The notes: generated from the letters alone by a model not told the origin. Counted from the stretch's first letter, positions 35,292-44,420 are shown. The stretch is 64,000 bases of DNA from Streptomyces sp. BK208 (GCF_004364245.1 NZ_SOAV01000001.1:124001-188000), one strand, 5' to 3'. Translations and numbers: made by a program.

Positions 35292-36097
35292 AGGTCGTAC
35301 TGTTCTGCGGCGGTTACGGGATGCGGATGCGCGAGGGCGCCTCCGACGACGTGCCGAAGCCCATGGCGATGGTCGGCCCGCGGCCGCTGATCTGGCACGT
35401 GATGCGCTATTACGCGCACTACGGGCACAAGGAGTTCATACTCTGCCTCGGATACGGGGCGCACCACATCAAGGAGTTCTTCCTCAACTACGAGGAGACG
35501 ACGTCCAACGACTTCGTGCTGCGGGGCGGCCGGACCGAGCTGCTGTCCACCGACATAGCCGACTGGACGATCACCTTCGCGCAGACCGGTATCGAGTCGC
35601 CGATCGGTGAGCGGCTGCGCCGGGTGCGGCACCACCTGGACGGCGACGAGATGTTCCTCGCCAACTACGCCGACGTGCTCACCGACGCTCCGCTGCCCGA
35701 GATGATCGACTCCTTCGCCCGACGCGACGCGGGCGCCTCGATGATGGTGGTGCCGCCCCAGTCCTCGTTCCACTGCGTGGACCTCGGCGAGGACGGCCTG
35801 GTGGGGGGCATCACCGCGGTCAGCGACCTGCCGCTGTGGGAGAACGGCGGCTACTTCGTGCTCCGCCAGGAGGTCTTCGACCACATCCCCGAGGGCGGTG
35901 ACCTGGTGGCCGACGGCTGCACCGAACTGGCCAAGCGCGGGCGGCTGGTGGCGCACCAGCACCGCGGCTTCTGGAAGCCGACCGACACCGTGAAGGAGCG
36001 GGCCGCGCTCGACGCCGCCTACACCCGCGGGGAACGCCCGTGGGCCGTGTGGGAGCGGGACGGCGCGACGCCGTACGCCGGGGTGGGGTCCGCGTGA
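35288..36097 (+). CDS. RfbF-like sugar-1-phosphate nucleotidyltransferase
   Basis: A 269-residue nucleotidyltransferase close to glucose-1-phosphate cytidylyltransferases. The start MKVVLFCGGYGMRMREG is the nucleotide loop (normally LAGGxGTRL; here FCGG and M for T), followed by PKPMAMVGPRPLIWHVMRYY, LANYADVLTD with the metal Asp, and WENGGYFVLRQEVFD. GFWKPTDTVKER near the end is shared with RfbF. CDP transfer is likely but not certain. It is coupled on both sides (ATGA before, GTGA after). Confidence 0.87.
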   Translation: MKVVLFCGGYGMRMREGASDDVPKPMAMVGPRPLIWHVMRYYAHYGHKEFILCLGYGAHHIKEFFLNYEETTSNDFVLRGGRTELLSTDIADWTITFAQTGIESPIGERLRRVRHHLDGDEMFLANYADVLTDAPLPEMIDSFARRDAGASMMVVPPQSSFHCVDLGEDGLVGGITAVSDLPLWENGGYFVLRQEVFDHIPEGGDLVADGCTELAKRGRLVAHQHRGFWKPTDTVKERAALDAAYTRGERPWAVWERDGATPYAGVGSA

Positions 36098-36741
36098 TCC
36101 GGCTCGGTGCCGGGCCCGCGGACCGGGTCGTCGCGGTGGGTGCGCACTGCGACGACATCGCCATCGGCGCCGGAGGCACCCTGCTGACGGTGTGCCGGGC
36201 ACGGCCGGGGGTGCGTGTCGACGCGCTGGTGCTCTCCGGCGGTGGCGGCGAGCGGGAGCAGGAGGAGCGGGACGCGCTCACCGCCTTCTGCCCGGGCGCG
36301 GACCTGCGGGTGACCGTGCTCAAGCTGCCGGACGGCCGCATGCCGGCGCACTGGGAGGAGGCCAAGGCCGCGGTCGAGGAGCTGCGGGAGCGGACCGAGC
36401 CGGACCTCGTGCTGTCCCCGCGCACCGACGACGCCCACCAGGACCACCGCGGCCTGGCGAAGCTCATGACCACGGCGTTCCGGGACCACCTCGTGCTCCG
36501 TTACGAGATCGTCAAGTGGGACGGCGACCTCGGCCGCCCGTCGGCGTACCAGCCGTTGACGCCGGAGGTCGCCGAGGAGAAGGTGCGGCTGCTGCAGGAG
36601 CACTACCCCTCGCAGCGGCACCGGCCCTGGTACGACCGGGAGGCCTTCCTCGGCCTCGCCCGGATCCGCGGCATCGAATGCCACGCCCGCTACGCCGAGG
36701 CGTTCGACGTCGCCAAACTCACTCTCAACCTGGGGGGTTGA
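36094..36741 (+). CDS. PIG-L/LmbE family deacetylase
   Basis: A 215-residue zinc enzyme of the GlcNAc-PI / MshB deacetylase family. The zinc motif GAHCDDIAIGAGG (AHxDD) and the second site DDAHQDHRG are intact. It should remove an acetyl group from an N-acetyl sugar or sugar nucleotide. Located between the nucleotidyltransferase and the epimerase in the sugar cassette, it hints at an amino sugar intermediate. GTG start overlaps the previous TGA. Confidence 0.92.
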   Translation: MIRLGAGPADRVVAVGAHCDDIAIGAGGTLLTVCRARPGVRVDALVLSGGGGEREQEERDALTAFCPGADLRVTVLKLPDGRMPAHWEEAKAAVEELRERTEPDLVLSPRTDDAHQDHRGLAKLMTTAFRDHLVLRYEIVKWDGDLGRPSAYQPLTPEVAEEKVRLLQEHYPSQRHRPWYDREAFLGLARIRGIECHARYAEAFDVAKLTLNLGG

Positions 36742-36744
36742 ACC

Positions 36745-37770
36745 TTGCGCGTACTGCTCACCGGACACCAGGGCTACCTGGGCACCGTGATGGCCCCGGT
36801 CCTCGAGGCCGCCGGACACGAGGTCGTCGGCCTCGACGCCGGCCTGTTCGCCGACTGCGTCCTGGGACCGGCGCCCGACGACCCGCCGGGGCAGCGGGTG
36901 GACCTGCGCGACGTGACGGCCGAGCACGTGGCCGGGGTGGACGCGGTGATCCACCTGGCCGCGCTCTCCAACGACCCGCTGGGCTCGCTGGCGCCGGAGC
37001 TGACCTACGACATCAACCACCACGCCTCCGTACGGCTCGCCCGGCTGGCCCGCGACGCGGGCGTGCAGCGCTTCCTGTACGCGTCCACGTGCTCGGTCTA
37101 CGGCGCCGCGGGCGGCGGCGAACTGGTGACCGAGGACGCGCCGCTGCGGCCGGTGACGCCGTACGCGGAGTCCAAGGTGCGGGTGGAGGACGACCTGCAC
37201 GCGCTGTCCGACGGCGACTTCAGCCCGGTGTACATGCGCAACGCCACCGCGTTCGGGTACTCGCCCCGGCTGCGCGCCGACATCGTGCTGAACAACCTGG
37301 TGGGTCACGCGCTGCTGTCCGGCGAGGTCCTGGTGCTCTCCGACGGCACCCCCTGGCGGCCGCTGGTGCACGCGGCCGACATCGCCCGGGCCTTCACGGC
37401 GGCTCTGGAGGCGCCGCGCGAGGCGGTGCACGACCGGGCGTTCAACATCGGCAGCGAGGTCAACAACGTCACGGTCGCCGAGATCGCCGAGGAGGTCGCC
37501 GCGGCGGTGTCCGGCTCGAAGGTGGTGATCACCGGGGAGACCGGAGCCGATCCGCGCTCCTACCGGGTGGACTTCTCCCGGTTCCGCACGGCGCTCCCCG
37601 GCTTCGACTGCGAGTGGACGGTGAAGCAGGGCGCCCTGGAACTCGCCGACGCCTACCGGAAGCACGGGCTGACCCGGGAGGACTTCGAGCGCCGCTTCAC
37701 CCGGCTGGCCGTGCTGCGCGAGGCCTCCGGGACCGGTGCCGTCGACGACACCCTGCGGTGGCGCCGATGA
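36745..37770 (+). CDS. NAD-dependent sugar epimerase/dehydratase
   Basis: A 341-residue extended SDR protein. GHQGYLG is the NAD loop, STCSVYG carries the catalytic Ser, and PYAESKVRVE the Tyr-x-x-x-Lys pair. The C-terminal part (WRPLVHAADIARAF, NIGSEVNNVTVAEIAEEV) fits NDP-sugar epimerases/reductases rather than clear 4,6-dehydratases. It may perform 4-ketoreduction or epimerisation in the CDP-sugar cassette. Start TTG, with GGGGGG upstream; its TGA overlaps the next ATG. Confidence 0.9.
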   Translation: MRVLLTGHQGYLGTVMAPVLEAAGHEVVGLDAGLFADCVLGPAPDDPPGQRVDLRDVTAEHVAGVDAVIHLAALSNDPLGSLAPELTYDINHHASVRLARLARDAGVQRFLYASTCSVYGAAGGGELVTEDAPLRPVTPYAESKVRVEDDLHALSDGDFSPVYMRNATAFGYSPRLRADIVLNNLVGHALLSGEVLVLSDGTPWRPLVHAADIARAFTAALEAPREAVHDRAFNIGSEVNNVTVAEIAEEVAAAVSGSKVVITGETGADPRSYRVDFSRFRTALPGFDCEWTVKQGALELADAYRKHGLTREDFERRFTRLAVLREASGTGAVDDTLRWRR

Positions 37771-39041
37771 CCGAGCCCGGGGAGGAGATGTACGCGCTGG
37801 TGGAGCGGCTGTACCCGCTGTGCCGGAGCATCACGGGCGACGGTGTGCGCGCGACCCTGCGGATCGTCGACGAGTACATCCCTCTGCACGTGCACGAGGT
37901 GCCGACCGGGACGCAGGTCCTGGACTGGACGGTGCCGCAGGAGTGGAACATCCGGGACGCGTACGTCGCCGACGCGTCCGGCCGCCGGGTCGTCGACTTC
38001 GCCGCGTCGAACCTCCATGTGCTCGGCTACAGCGTGCCGGTGTCGGCGACCATGCCGCTGGCGGAGCTGCGCCCGCACCTGCACACCCTGCCGGAACAGC
38101 CGTCCCTGGTGCCGTACCGCACCAGCTACTACCAGCCCCGGTGGGGTTTCTGCCTGGCCCAGGAGACCCTGGACGCGCTTCCCGAGGGCGACTACGAGGT
38201 CCGCGTCGACTCCACGCTGGCCGACGGGCATCTCACCTACGCCGAGCACGTGGTCCCCGGGCAGGTCACCGACGAGGTGCTCGTCTCCTGCCACGTCTGC
38301 CACCCGTCGCTGGCCAACGACAACATGGCCGGTGTCGCGGTGGCGGTGTTCCTGGCCAGGGCGCTGGCGGAGCGGCAGCCGTACTACACCTACCGGTTCG
38401 TCTTCGCGCCCGGCACCATCGGGGCGATCACCTGGCTGGCCCGCAACCGGGAGCGGGTGGAGCGGGTCAAGCACGGTCTGGTGCTGGCCTGCGCGGGCGA
38501 CCCGGGGCAGCTGACGTACAAGCAGAGCCGGCGCGGTGACGCGGAGATCGACCGGGTGCTGCGGCATGTGCTCACCGCCTCCGAACGTCCGCACCGCGTA
38601 GCCGAGTTCACGCCGTACGGCTACGACGAGCGCCAGTACTGCTCGCCCGGGTTCGACCTCGGTGTGGGTTCGCTCACCCGGACCCCCTACGCGGGCTACC
38701 CCGAGTACCACACCTCGGCGGACGACCTGGACCTCGTCTCCCCGGCGGCGATGGCGGACACCCTCGCCGTCTGCCGCGAGGCGTTCGGGCTCCTGGACCG
38801 CAACCGGCGGTACGTCAACCTCAGCCCGTACGGGGAACCGCAGTTGGGCAGGCGTGGGCTGTACGAATCGCTCGGCGGGCGCAGCGACGCGCAGCAGGCC
38901 CAGATGGCCATGCTGTGGGTGCTCAGCCTCTCCGACGGCGAGCACAGCCTGCTGGACGTCGCCCAGCGCTCCGGGCTGCCGTTCGACACCGTAGCCGTCG
39001 CGGCCGACGCCCTGCACGGCGCCGGACTGATCAAGGCATGA
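37767..39041 (+). CDS. DUF4910/DUF2172 aminopeptidase-like protein
   Basis: A 424-residue protein of the family of cytosolic aminopeptidase-like proteins found in polysaccharide loci. An N-terminal DUF2172-type insert is about 50-140, and the M28-like fold carries VSCHVCHPSLANDNMAG, APGTIGAITWLARN and YPEYHTSADDLDLV, where His, Asp and Glu ligands are in place. A C-terminal winged-helix-like tail follows (LLDVAQRSGLPFDTV). No enzyme activity is established that I know of; presence inside sugar cassettes suggests acting on an amide or amino-acyl sugar. ATG overlaps the previous stop. Confidence 0.87.
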   Translation: MTEPGEEMYALVERLYPLCRSITGDGVRATLRIVDEYIPLHVHEVPTGTQVLDWTVPQEWNIRDAYVADASGRRVVDFAASNLHVLGYSVPVSATMPLAELRPHLHTLPEQPSLVPYRTSYYQPRWGFCLAQETLDALPEGDYEVRVDSTLADGHLTYAEHVVPGQVTDEVLVSCHVCHPSLANDNMAGVAVAVFLARALAERQPYYTYRFVFAPGTIGAITWLARNRERVERVKHGLVLACAGDPGQLTYKQSRRGDAEIDRVLRHVLTASERPHRVAEFTPYGYDERQYCSPGFDLGVGSLTRTPYAGYPEYHTSADDLDLVSPAAMADTLAVCREAFGLLDRNRRYVNLSPYGEPQLGRRGLYESLGGRSDAQQAQMAMLWVLSLSDGEHSLLDVAQRSGLPFDTVAVAADALHGAGLIKA

Positions 39042-40336
39042 CGCCGATGACCGTCGAGGGGGAGAAGTCCACCACACCGGCACAGCCCGCCCGGCGGGGT
39101 GTCGTCGGCAGGCTGTCCTGGGGGCTGGCCGACCAGGCGGCCTCCAGCCTGTCCAACTTCGTGGTGGGCGTCTACGTGGCGCGCTCGCTGGGACTGACCG
39201 CCTTCGGCGTGTTCAGTCTGGCCTGGGTGACCTACGGTGTGGTGCTCAACGTCTCCCGCGGGCTGGCCACCGATCCCCTCGTGGTCCGCTTCAGCGGCGT
39301 ACCGGAAGCGTCCTGGCGCGGGGCGGTGGCACGGTCCTCGGGTACCGCGCTCCTCGTCGGCAGCGGTATCGGCACGGTGAGTCTGGTCACCGGGCTCGTC
39401 ATCGGCGGCCAGGTGGGGGCCGCGTTCGCCGCCCTGGGCGTCGTGCTGCCGGGGCTGCTGCTGCAGGACGCCTGGCGGTACTCGTTCTTCGCCGCCGGAG
39501 CCGGCCGCAAGGCGTTCGTCAACGACGTCGTGTGGGCGGTCGCGCTCGTCCCGGCGATGGTGGTGGCGGCCCACGTGGGCAGCGTGACGGCCTTCCTCCT
39601 CGCCTGGGGCGGCTCCGCCGCGGCGGCCGCCGTCCACGGCTGTTTCCAGTCCGGCATCCGGCCCCGGGTGGCCGGGGCCCGCGAGTGGCACCGCGACCAC
39701 CGCGACCTCGGATACCGGTACCTGGCCGAGAACGTCGGTGTCAGCGGCGCGAGCCAGATACGCGCGTACGGGCTCGGCGCGATCGTCGGGGTCGGCGCGG
39801 TGGGCGTGATCCGCGGCGCGGAGCTCCTGCTCGGCCCGTTCCTCGCGGTGCTGATGGGTCTGTCACTGGTCACCGTGGCGGAGTCGGCGCGGGTGCTCCG
39901 CCAGGCCCCGGAGCGGCTCGGGAGGTTCTGCTTCCTGCTCGGCGCCGGTCAGTCCGTCGCCGCCGTGCTCTGGGGCGCGGCACTGCTGCTGGTGCCGGAC
40001 CGGCTCGGCGGGCTCGTGCTCGGTGACGTCTGGAGCGCCTCCTCGGAGCTCATCGTGCCGGTCACGCTCAGCGTCGCGGGCGCCGGGCTCGGCACCGGCG
40101 CGGCGGCGGGTCTGCGGGCGCTCGCCGCGGCCCGGCGCAGTCTGCGCTGTCAGTTGTTCGCCTCCGCCTGCTACGTCGCCGGCGGGCTCGGCGGCGCGGT
40201 CGCGGGCGGCACGGTCGGTTCGGCCTGGGGCGCCGCCGCCGCCTCCGTCTGCGGTTCGGCCGTGTGGTGGCTGCAGCTGCGGGCCGCCCTGCGCGAGCGC
40301 CACGACCTTTCCCTTCCCGAAGTGAGGACCACATGA
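39038..40336 (+). CDS. Wzx-like polysaccharide flippase
   Basis: A 432-residue membrane protein with about 12-14 hydrophobic helices and short polar loops, as in the MOP/PST exporter superfamily. The opening region (GRLSWGLADQAASSLSNFVVGVYVARSLG) is the typical Wzx N-terminus. It would flip undecaprenyl-linked repeat units across the membrane before Wzy polymerisation. ATG 39038 gives a 4-base overlap with the previous gene; ATG 39047 is an alternative without a ribosome site. Ends in an ATGA overlap with the next gene. Confidence 0.88.
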   Translation: MTPMTVEGEKSTTPAQPARRGVVGRLSWGLADQAASSLSNFVVGVYVARSLGLTAFGVFSLAWVTYGVVLNVSRGLATDPLVVRFSGVPEASWRGAVARSSGTALLVGSGIGTVSLVTGLVIGGQVGAAFAALGVVLPGLLLQDAWRYSFFAAGAGRKAFVNDVVWAVALVPAMVVAAHVGSVTAFLLAWGGSAAAAAVHGCFQSGIRPRVAGAREWHRDHRDLGYRYLAENVGVSGASQIRAYGLGAIVGVGAVGVIRGAELLLGPFLAVLMGLSLVTVAESARVLRQAPERLGRFCFLLGAGQSVAAVLWGAALLLVPDRLGGLVLGDVWSASSELIVPVTLSVAGAGLGTGAAAGLRALAAARRSLRCQLFASACYVAGGLGGAVAGGTVGSAWGAAAASVCGSAVWWLQLRAALRERHDLSLPEVRTT

Positions 40337-41280
40337 CCCCCCACCCCCGGCTGAGCATCGGCCTTCCCGTCTACAACGGCGAGGAGTATCTGGCCGAGTC
40401 GCTGGACGCCCTCCTCGGGCAGACCTACGAGGACTTCGAACTGGTGATCTCCGACAACGCGTCGACCGACGGCACGCAGGACATCTGCCGCCGGTACGCG
40501 GCGCGGGACTCCCGCATCCGGTACATCCGGCTGCCCCGGAACATCGGCGCCGCCCCGAACCACAACTACGTGTTCACCGAGTGCCGGGGTGAGCTGTTCA
40601 AGTGGGCCTCGCACGACGACCTCTACGCCCGGGACCTGCTGCGCCGCTGCGTCGAGGCGCTGGACGAGCGGCCGGAGGTGGTCCTCGCGCACAGCGGCCA
40701 GGCGGTCATCGACGGGGACGGCAAGGTGAAGGTCCCCTACGCGTACGGTCTCGCCACCGACTCGCCGCGTGCCCCGGAGCGCTTCCGCAGCCTGCTGTTC
40801 GAGCCCGGGGGCGACGACTTCTACGGGGTGATGCGGGCCGACACCCTGCGCCGCGTGAAACCGCACGACAGCTATCACCACGCGGACCGCACGTTCGTCG
40901 CCGAGATCACCCTGCACGGGCCCTTCCACCAAGTGCCGGAGCTGCTGTACTTCCGCCGCGACCACCCCACCCGTGCCGAACGGGCGAACCCGTCCAAGCG
41001 GTCCCGGTGCGTCAACCTGGATCCGCGCCGGGCCGGGCCACTGCACCCGACACCCCGCCTGCTCGCCGAGTACGTCTGGGGGTTCGTCTCCGCGATCGGG
41101 CGGGCCCCGCTGTCCTCGGCCGACCGGCGCGCGTGCCACCGGCAGCTGGCCGCGTGGCTGACCAGCCGGGTCCGTCCCGGTGCCGGCGAGCGGGTCGAGG
41201 ACCGCGCTCCGGTCGGGCCGGGCAGGCTCAGCGTCTCCGTCGACTCCCTCGTCGCCGGCCGCGGGAAGGGGCAGGCATGA
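40333..41280 (+). CDS. Glycosyltransferase family 2
   Basis: A 315-residue GT-A enzyme. The N-terminus LSIGLPVYNGEEYLAESLDA, the ISDNASTDGT nucleotide site and the KWASHDDLY metal Asp pair are intact; the C-terminal 70 residues are a basic, less conserved tail. It should be cytosolic or peripheral and inverting. Coupled by ATGA on both sides, between the flippase and the pyruvyl transferase, so it is probably one of the repeat-unit builders. Confidence 0.93.
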   Translation: MTPHPRLSIGLPVYNGEEYLAESLDALLGQTYEDFELVISDNASTDGTQDICRRYAARDSRIRYIRLPRNIGAAPNHNYVFTECRGELFKWASHDDLYARDLLRRCVEALDERPEVVLAHSGQAVIDGDGKVKVPYAYGLATDSPRAPERFRSLLFEPGGDDFYGVMRADTLRRVKPHDSYHHADRTFVAEITLHGPFHQVPELLYFRRDHPTRAERANPSKRSRCVNLDPRRAGPLHPTPRLLAEYVWGFVSAIGRAPLSSADRRACHRQLAAWLTSRVRPGAGERVEDRAPVGPGRLSVSVDSLVAGRGKGQA

Positions 41281-42506
41281 CTTCCCACGAGAAGCCGCTG
41301 CGGATCGGCCTGTTCGGTCTGCTCGGATCGGGCAACAGCGGCAACGACGGTTCGCTCGAGACCGTGCTCGGCCATCTCCGCACCGCGTATCCCGGGGCGG
41401 TCGTGGACGCCATGTGCGGCGGTCCCGAGCTCGTCGCGACGCGGTACGGAATCCCCGCGACACGGCTGAACTGGTACCGAGGGGAGTACAGGACCGCGTC
41501 ACGGGTGAACGCCGTCGCGGCGAAGGGGCTGGGCAAACTCGTCGACGTCGTGCGCACCGCCGCCTGGGTGCGCCGGCACGACGCCGTGATCGTGCCGGGC
41601 ACGGGCGTGCTGGAGACCACGCTGCCGCTCAGGCCGTGGGGCTTTCCGTACTCGCTGTTCCTGCTCTGTGCGGCGGGACGGCTGACCGGCACCCGGGTCG
41701 GGCTGGTCAGCGTCGGTGCCGGCCCGATCGGCAACCGGCCGACGCGTGTCCTGACCCGCTGGTCGACACGGCTGGCCGCGTACCGGTCCTACCGCGACAC
41801 CCATTCGCGCGACGCGATGCGGGCGATGGGCGTGGACACGGCGCGGGACGAGGTCTACGCGGACCTGGTGTTCGCCCTGCCGGCGCCGGTGGCGAACGAG
41901 CCCGCGGGCGCGCCGGGCCCGGTCTGCGTCGGCGTCATGGACTTCCACGGCAACAACGACGAACGCGACCGGGCCGAGGAGATCCACCGGCGCTACCTGG
42001 ACGGGACGACGCGTTTCGTGCGCGCGCTCGTCGCCGACAACCGGCCGGTCCGGCTGCTCACCGGCGACGAACTCGACCGGCCGGTGGCCGCGGCGATCGT
42101 CGACGCGGTGGGCTCCCCCCTGGTCACCGTCGCCGAGGCGGCCTCGCTGGCCGACCTGATGAAGGAGACGGCGTGCGCCGACGCCGTGGTGGCGACCCGC
42201 TACCACAACATCGTGTGCGCGCTGAAGGTCGGCGCCCCGACCCTCGCGCTCAGCTACTCGGCCAAGAGCGACACCCTCATGGCCGAGATGGGCATGGGCG
42301 CGTACTGCCACCCGGCCCGTGAGACCGACGCCGACCGGCTGCTCGAACAGTTCCGGGAGCTGGAGCGGAACTCGGCACACGTGCGGCGCACCCTGTCCGA
42401 GCGGAACCTGGCCGTCGCCCGGCGCGTGCAGCAGCAGTACACCGCCCTGGCCGCGGCGCTGTTCCCGGCGCACCACCCCACCCACGCCCTGCGGGAGACA
42501 CCATGA
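41277..42506 (+). CDS. Polysaccharide pyruvyl transferase family protein
   Basis: A 409-residue CsaB/PssM-type protein. GLFGLLGSGNSGNDGSLETV at the start and the C-terminal ATRYHNIVCALKVGAPTLALSY with its conserved Arg-x-His are family hallmarks. Members transfer pyruvate from phosphoenolpyruvate to sugars, making acidic ketals; some relatives act in other transfers. With the mannuronate pathway it would add negative charge. Overlaps both neighbours by 4 bases. Confidence 0.88.
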   Translation: MTSHEKPLRIGLFGLLGSGNSGNDGSLETVLGHLRTAYPGAVVDAMCGGPELVATRYGIPATRLNWYRGEYRTASRVNAVAAKGLGKLVDVVRTAAWVRRHDAVIVPGTGVLETTLPLRPWGFPYSLFLLCAAGRLTGTRVGLVSVGAGPIGNRPTRVLTRWSTRLAAYRSYRDTHSRDAMRAMGVDTARDEVYADLVFALPAPVANEPAGAPGPVCVGVMDFHGNNDERDRAEEIHRRYLDGTTRFVRALVADNRPVRLLTGDELDRPVAAAIVDAVGSPLVTVAEAASLADLMKETACADAVVATRYHNIVCALKVGAPTLALSYSAKSDTLMAEMGMGAYCHPARETDADRLLEQFRELERNSAHVRRTLSERNLAVARRVQQQYTALAAALFPAHHPTHALRETP

Positions 42507-43054
42507 AGGCGAGAGAAGTTCCCGAGATCGCCGGCGCGTACCTGTTCGAGCCGACGCCGCACGCCGACGAACGCGGCTTCTTCTGCCGCACCTTCGACGC
42601 CGACGTGGTCCGCTCGGTGGGTCTGGACCCGGCGGCCTTCGTCCAGGACAGCGTGTCCCGCTCGGTCCGCGGCGTGCTGCGCGGCATGCACCTGCGCTCC
42701 GGCGCCGGAGAGGCCAAGCTGGTGCGGTGCTCGCACGGGGCCGTCTTCGACGTGATCGTCGACCTGAGGCCCGACTCGCCGACGTACCTGGGCCGGGCCT
42801 CCTTCGAGCTGTCCGGCGAGACCCAGACGACTCTCTACGTACCGGCGGGATGTGCGCACGGCTTCCAGTCGCTGACGGACCCCTCCGACGTCTCGTACCG
42901 GATCGACCGCCCGCACGATCCCGCCGAGGACGTGACGATCGCCTTCGACGATCCGGACCTCGCCATCGACTGGCCGCTGCCGGTCACCTCGGCGTCCGAG
43001 CGGGACCGGCGGGCACCGAGCCTCGCCGAGGTCCTCAAGCACAGGGAAGGGTGA
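42503..43054 (+). CDS. dTDP-4-dehydrorhamnose 3,5-epimerase-like protein (RmlC fold)
   Basis: A 183-residue cupin of the RmlC family. RGVLRGMHLRSG carries the catalytic His, FDVIVDLRPDSPTYLG and VPAGCAHGFQSL are the core signatures, and DVSYRID supplies the Tyr region. It would epimerise a 4-keto sugar nucleotide at C-3 and/or C-5. No RmlA, RmlB or RmlD gene is adjacent, so it belongs to the CDP-type cassette rather than to a rhamnose operon. ATG overlaps the previous stop. Confidence 0.9.
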   Translation: MKAREVPEIAGAYLFEPTPHADERGFFCRTFDADVVRSVGLDPAAFVQDSVSRSVRGVLRGMHLRSGAGEAKLVRCSHGAVFDVIVDLRPDSPTYLGRASFELSGETQTTLYVPAGCAHGFQSLTDPSDVSYRIDRPHDPAEDVTIAFDDPDLAIDWPLPVTSASERDRRAPSLAEVLKHREG

Positions 43055-44388
43055 CGGCCCGAGTGAACGCGGAAGAACCGAGTCTGCCCCGGTCGTCGCG
43101 GGCGAACGAGCGGTTGCACGCCATGGTCCCCGGGGGCGCGCACACCTACGCCAAGGGCGACGACCAGTACCCGGAGGACCTGGCGCCGGTGATCAGCCAC
43201 GGCAGCGGTGCCCACGTGTGGGACGTCGACGGCAACCGCTACATCGAGTACGGCTCCGGCCTGCGCTCGGTCAGCCTCGGTCACGCCCACCCCCGCGTGA
43301 CAGAAGCCGTGCGGCGGGAACTCGACCGGGGCGGCAACTTCGTCCGGCCGTCCGTGGTGGAGGTCGATGCGGCGGAGCACTTCCTCGCGACCGTGCCGAC
43401 GGCCGAGATGGTGAAGTTCGCCAAGAACGGCTCCGACGCCACCACGGCCGCCGTGCGCCTGGCCCGCGCGGCCACCGGGCGCCCGCGGGTGGCCGTCTGC
43501 GCCGACCATCCGTTCTTCTCCGTCGACGACTGGTTCATCGGCACCACGCCGATGTCCGCCGGCGTCCCGGCCGCGACCGACGCACTCACCGTGGCGTTCC
43601 CCTACGGGGACCTGGCCGCCACGGAGGAGATGCTCACCCGGCACCGGGACGAGGTGGCCTGCCTGATCCTGGAACCCGCCACGCACGCGGAGCCGCCGCC
43701 CGGTTACCTCGCCGGGCTGCGCGACCTGGCCCACCGGCACGGCTGCGTCCTCGTCTTCGACGAGATGATCACCGGCTTCCGCTGGTCGGAGGCGGGCGCC
43801 CAGAGCCTGTACGGCGTCGTCCCCGACCTCTCCACGTTCGGCAAGGCGCTGGGCAACGGGTTCGCGGTCTCCGCGCTGGCCGGACGCCGGGACCTGATGG
43901 AGCGGGGCGGGCTGCGCCACTCCGGTGAGCGGGTGTTCCTGCTGTCCACCACCCACGGCGCGGAGACGCACGCTCTGGCGGCGGCGATGGCGGTGCAGGC
44001 CACCTACGTGGCGGAGGGCGTCACCGCGCGGCTGCACGTCCTCGGGGAACGGCTGGCGGCGGGTGTCCGCGAGGCGGCGGCCGGTATGGGTGTCGGCGAC
44101 CACGTCGTCGTCCGGGGCCGGGCCAGCAACCTGGTCTTCGCCACCCTCGACGAGAACGGGCGGCCGTCGCAGGAGTACCGCACCCTCTTCCTGCGGCGGC
44201 TCCTCGCGGGCGGCGTGCTGGCCCCGTCGTTCGTGGTGAGCGCCGCGCTCAGCGACGCCGACATCGACCAGACCGTCGACGTGGTGGCACAGGCCTGTGC
44301 GGTGTACCGGAAGGCCCTGGACGCCGCCGACCCCACACCGTGGATGGGCGGGCGGGCGGTGAAACCGGTGTTCCGCCGCACGGTGTGA
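43051..44388 (+). CDS. GSA-type class III aminotransferase
   Basis: A 445-residue PLP enzyme of the glutamate-1-semialdehyde 2,1-aminomutase class. VPGGAHTYAKGDDQYP, VWDVDGNRYIEYGSGL, FAKNGSDATTAAVRLARA and the Schiff-base lysine in STFGKALGNG are present. Its place at the end of a sugar cassette, not with haem genes, suggests it aminates or isomerises a sugar or a side-chain precursor. GTG 43051 overlaps the previous stop (GTGA); GTG 43063 is another possible start. Last gene of the locus. Confidence 0.9.
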   Translation: MTARVNAEEPSLPRSSRANERLHAMVPGGAHTYAKGDDQYPEDLAPVISHGSGAHVWDVDGNRYIEYGSGLRSVSLGHAHPRVTEAVRRELDRGGNFVRPSVVEVDAAEHFLATVPTAEMVKFAKNGSDATTAAVRLARAATGRPRVAVCADHPFFSVDDWFIGTTPMSAGVPAATDALTVAFPYGDLAATEEMLTRHRDEVACLILEPATHAEPPPGYLAGLRDLAHRHGCVLVFDEMITGFRWSEAGAQSLYGVVPDLSTFGKALGNGFAVSALAGRRDLMERGGLRHSGERVFLLSTTHGAETHALAAAMAVQATYVAEGVTARLHVLGERLAAGVREAAAGMGVGDHVVVRGRASNLVFATLDENGRPSQEYRTLFLRRLLAGGVLAPSFVVSAALSDADIDQTVDVVAQACAVYRKALDAADPTPWMGGRAVKPVFRRTV

Positions 44389-44420
44389 GCCGCGGAGGCG
44401 GAGGGCCGTTGACGCGACAG

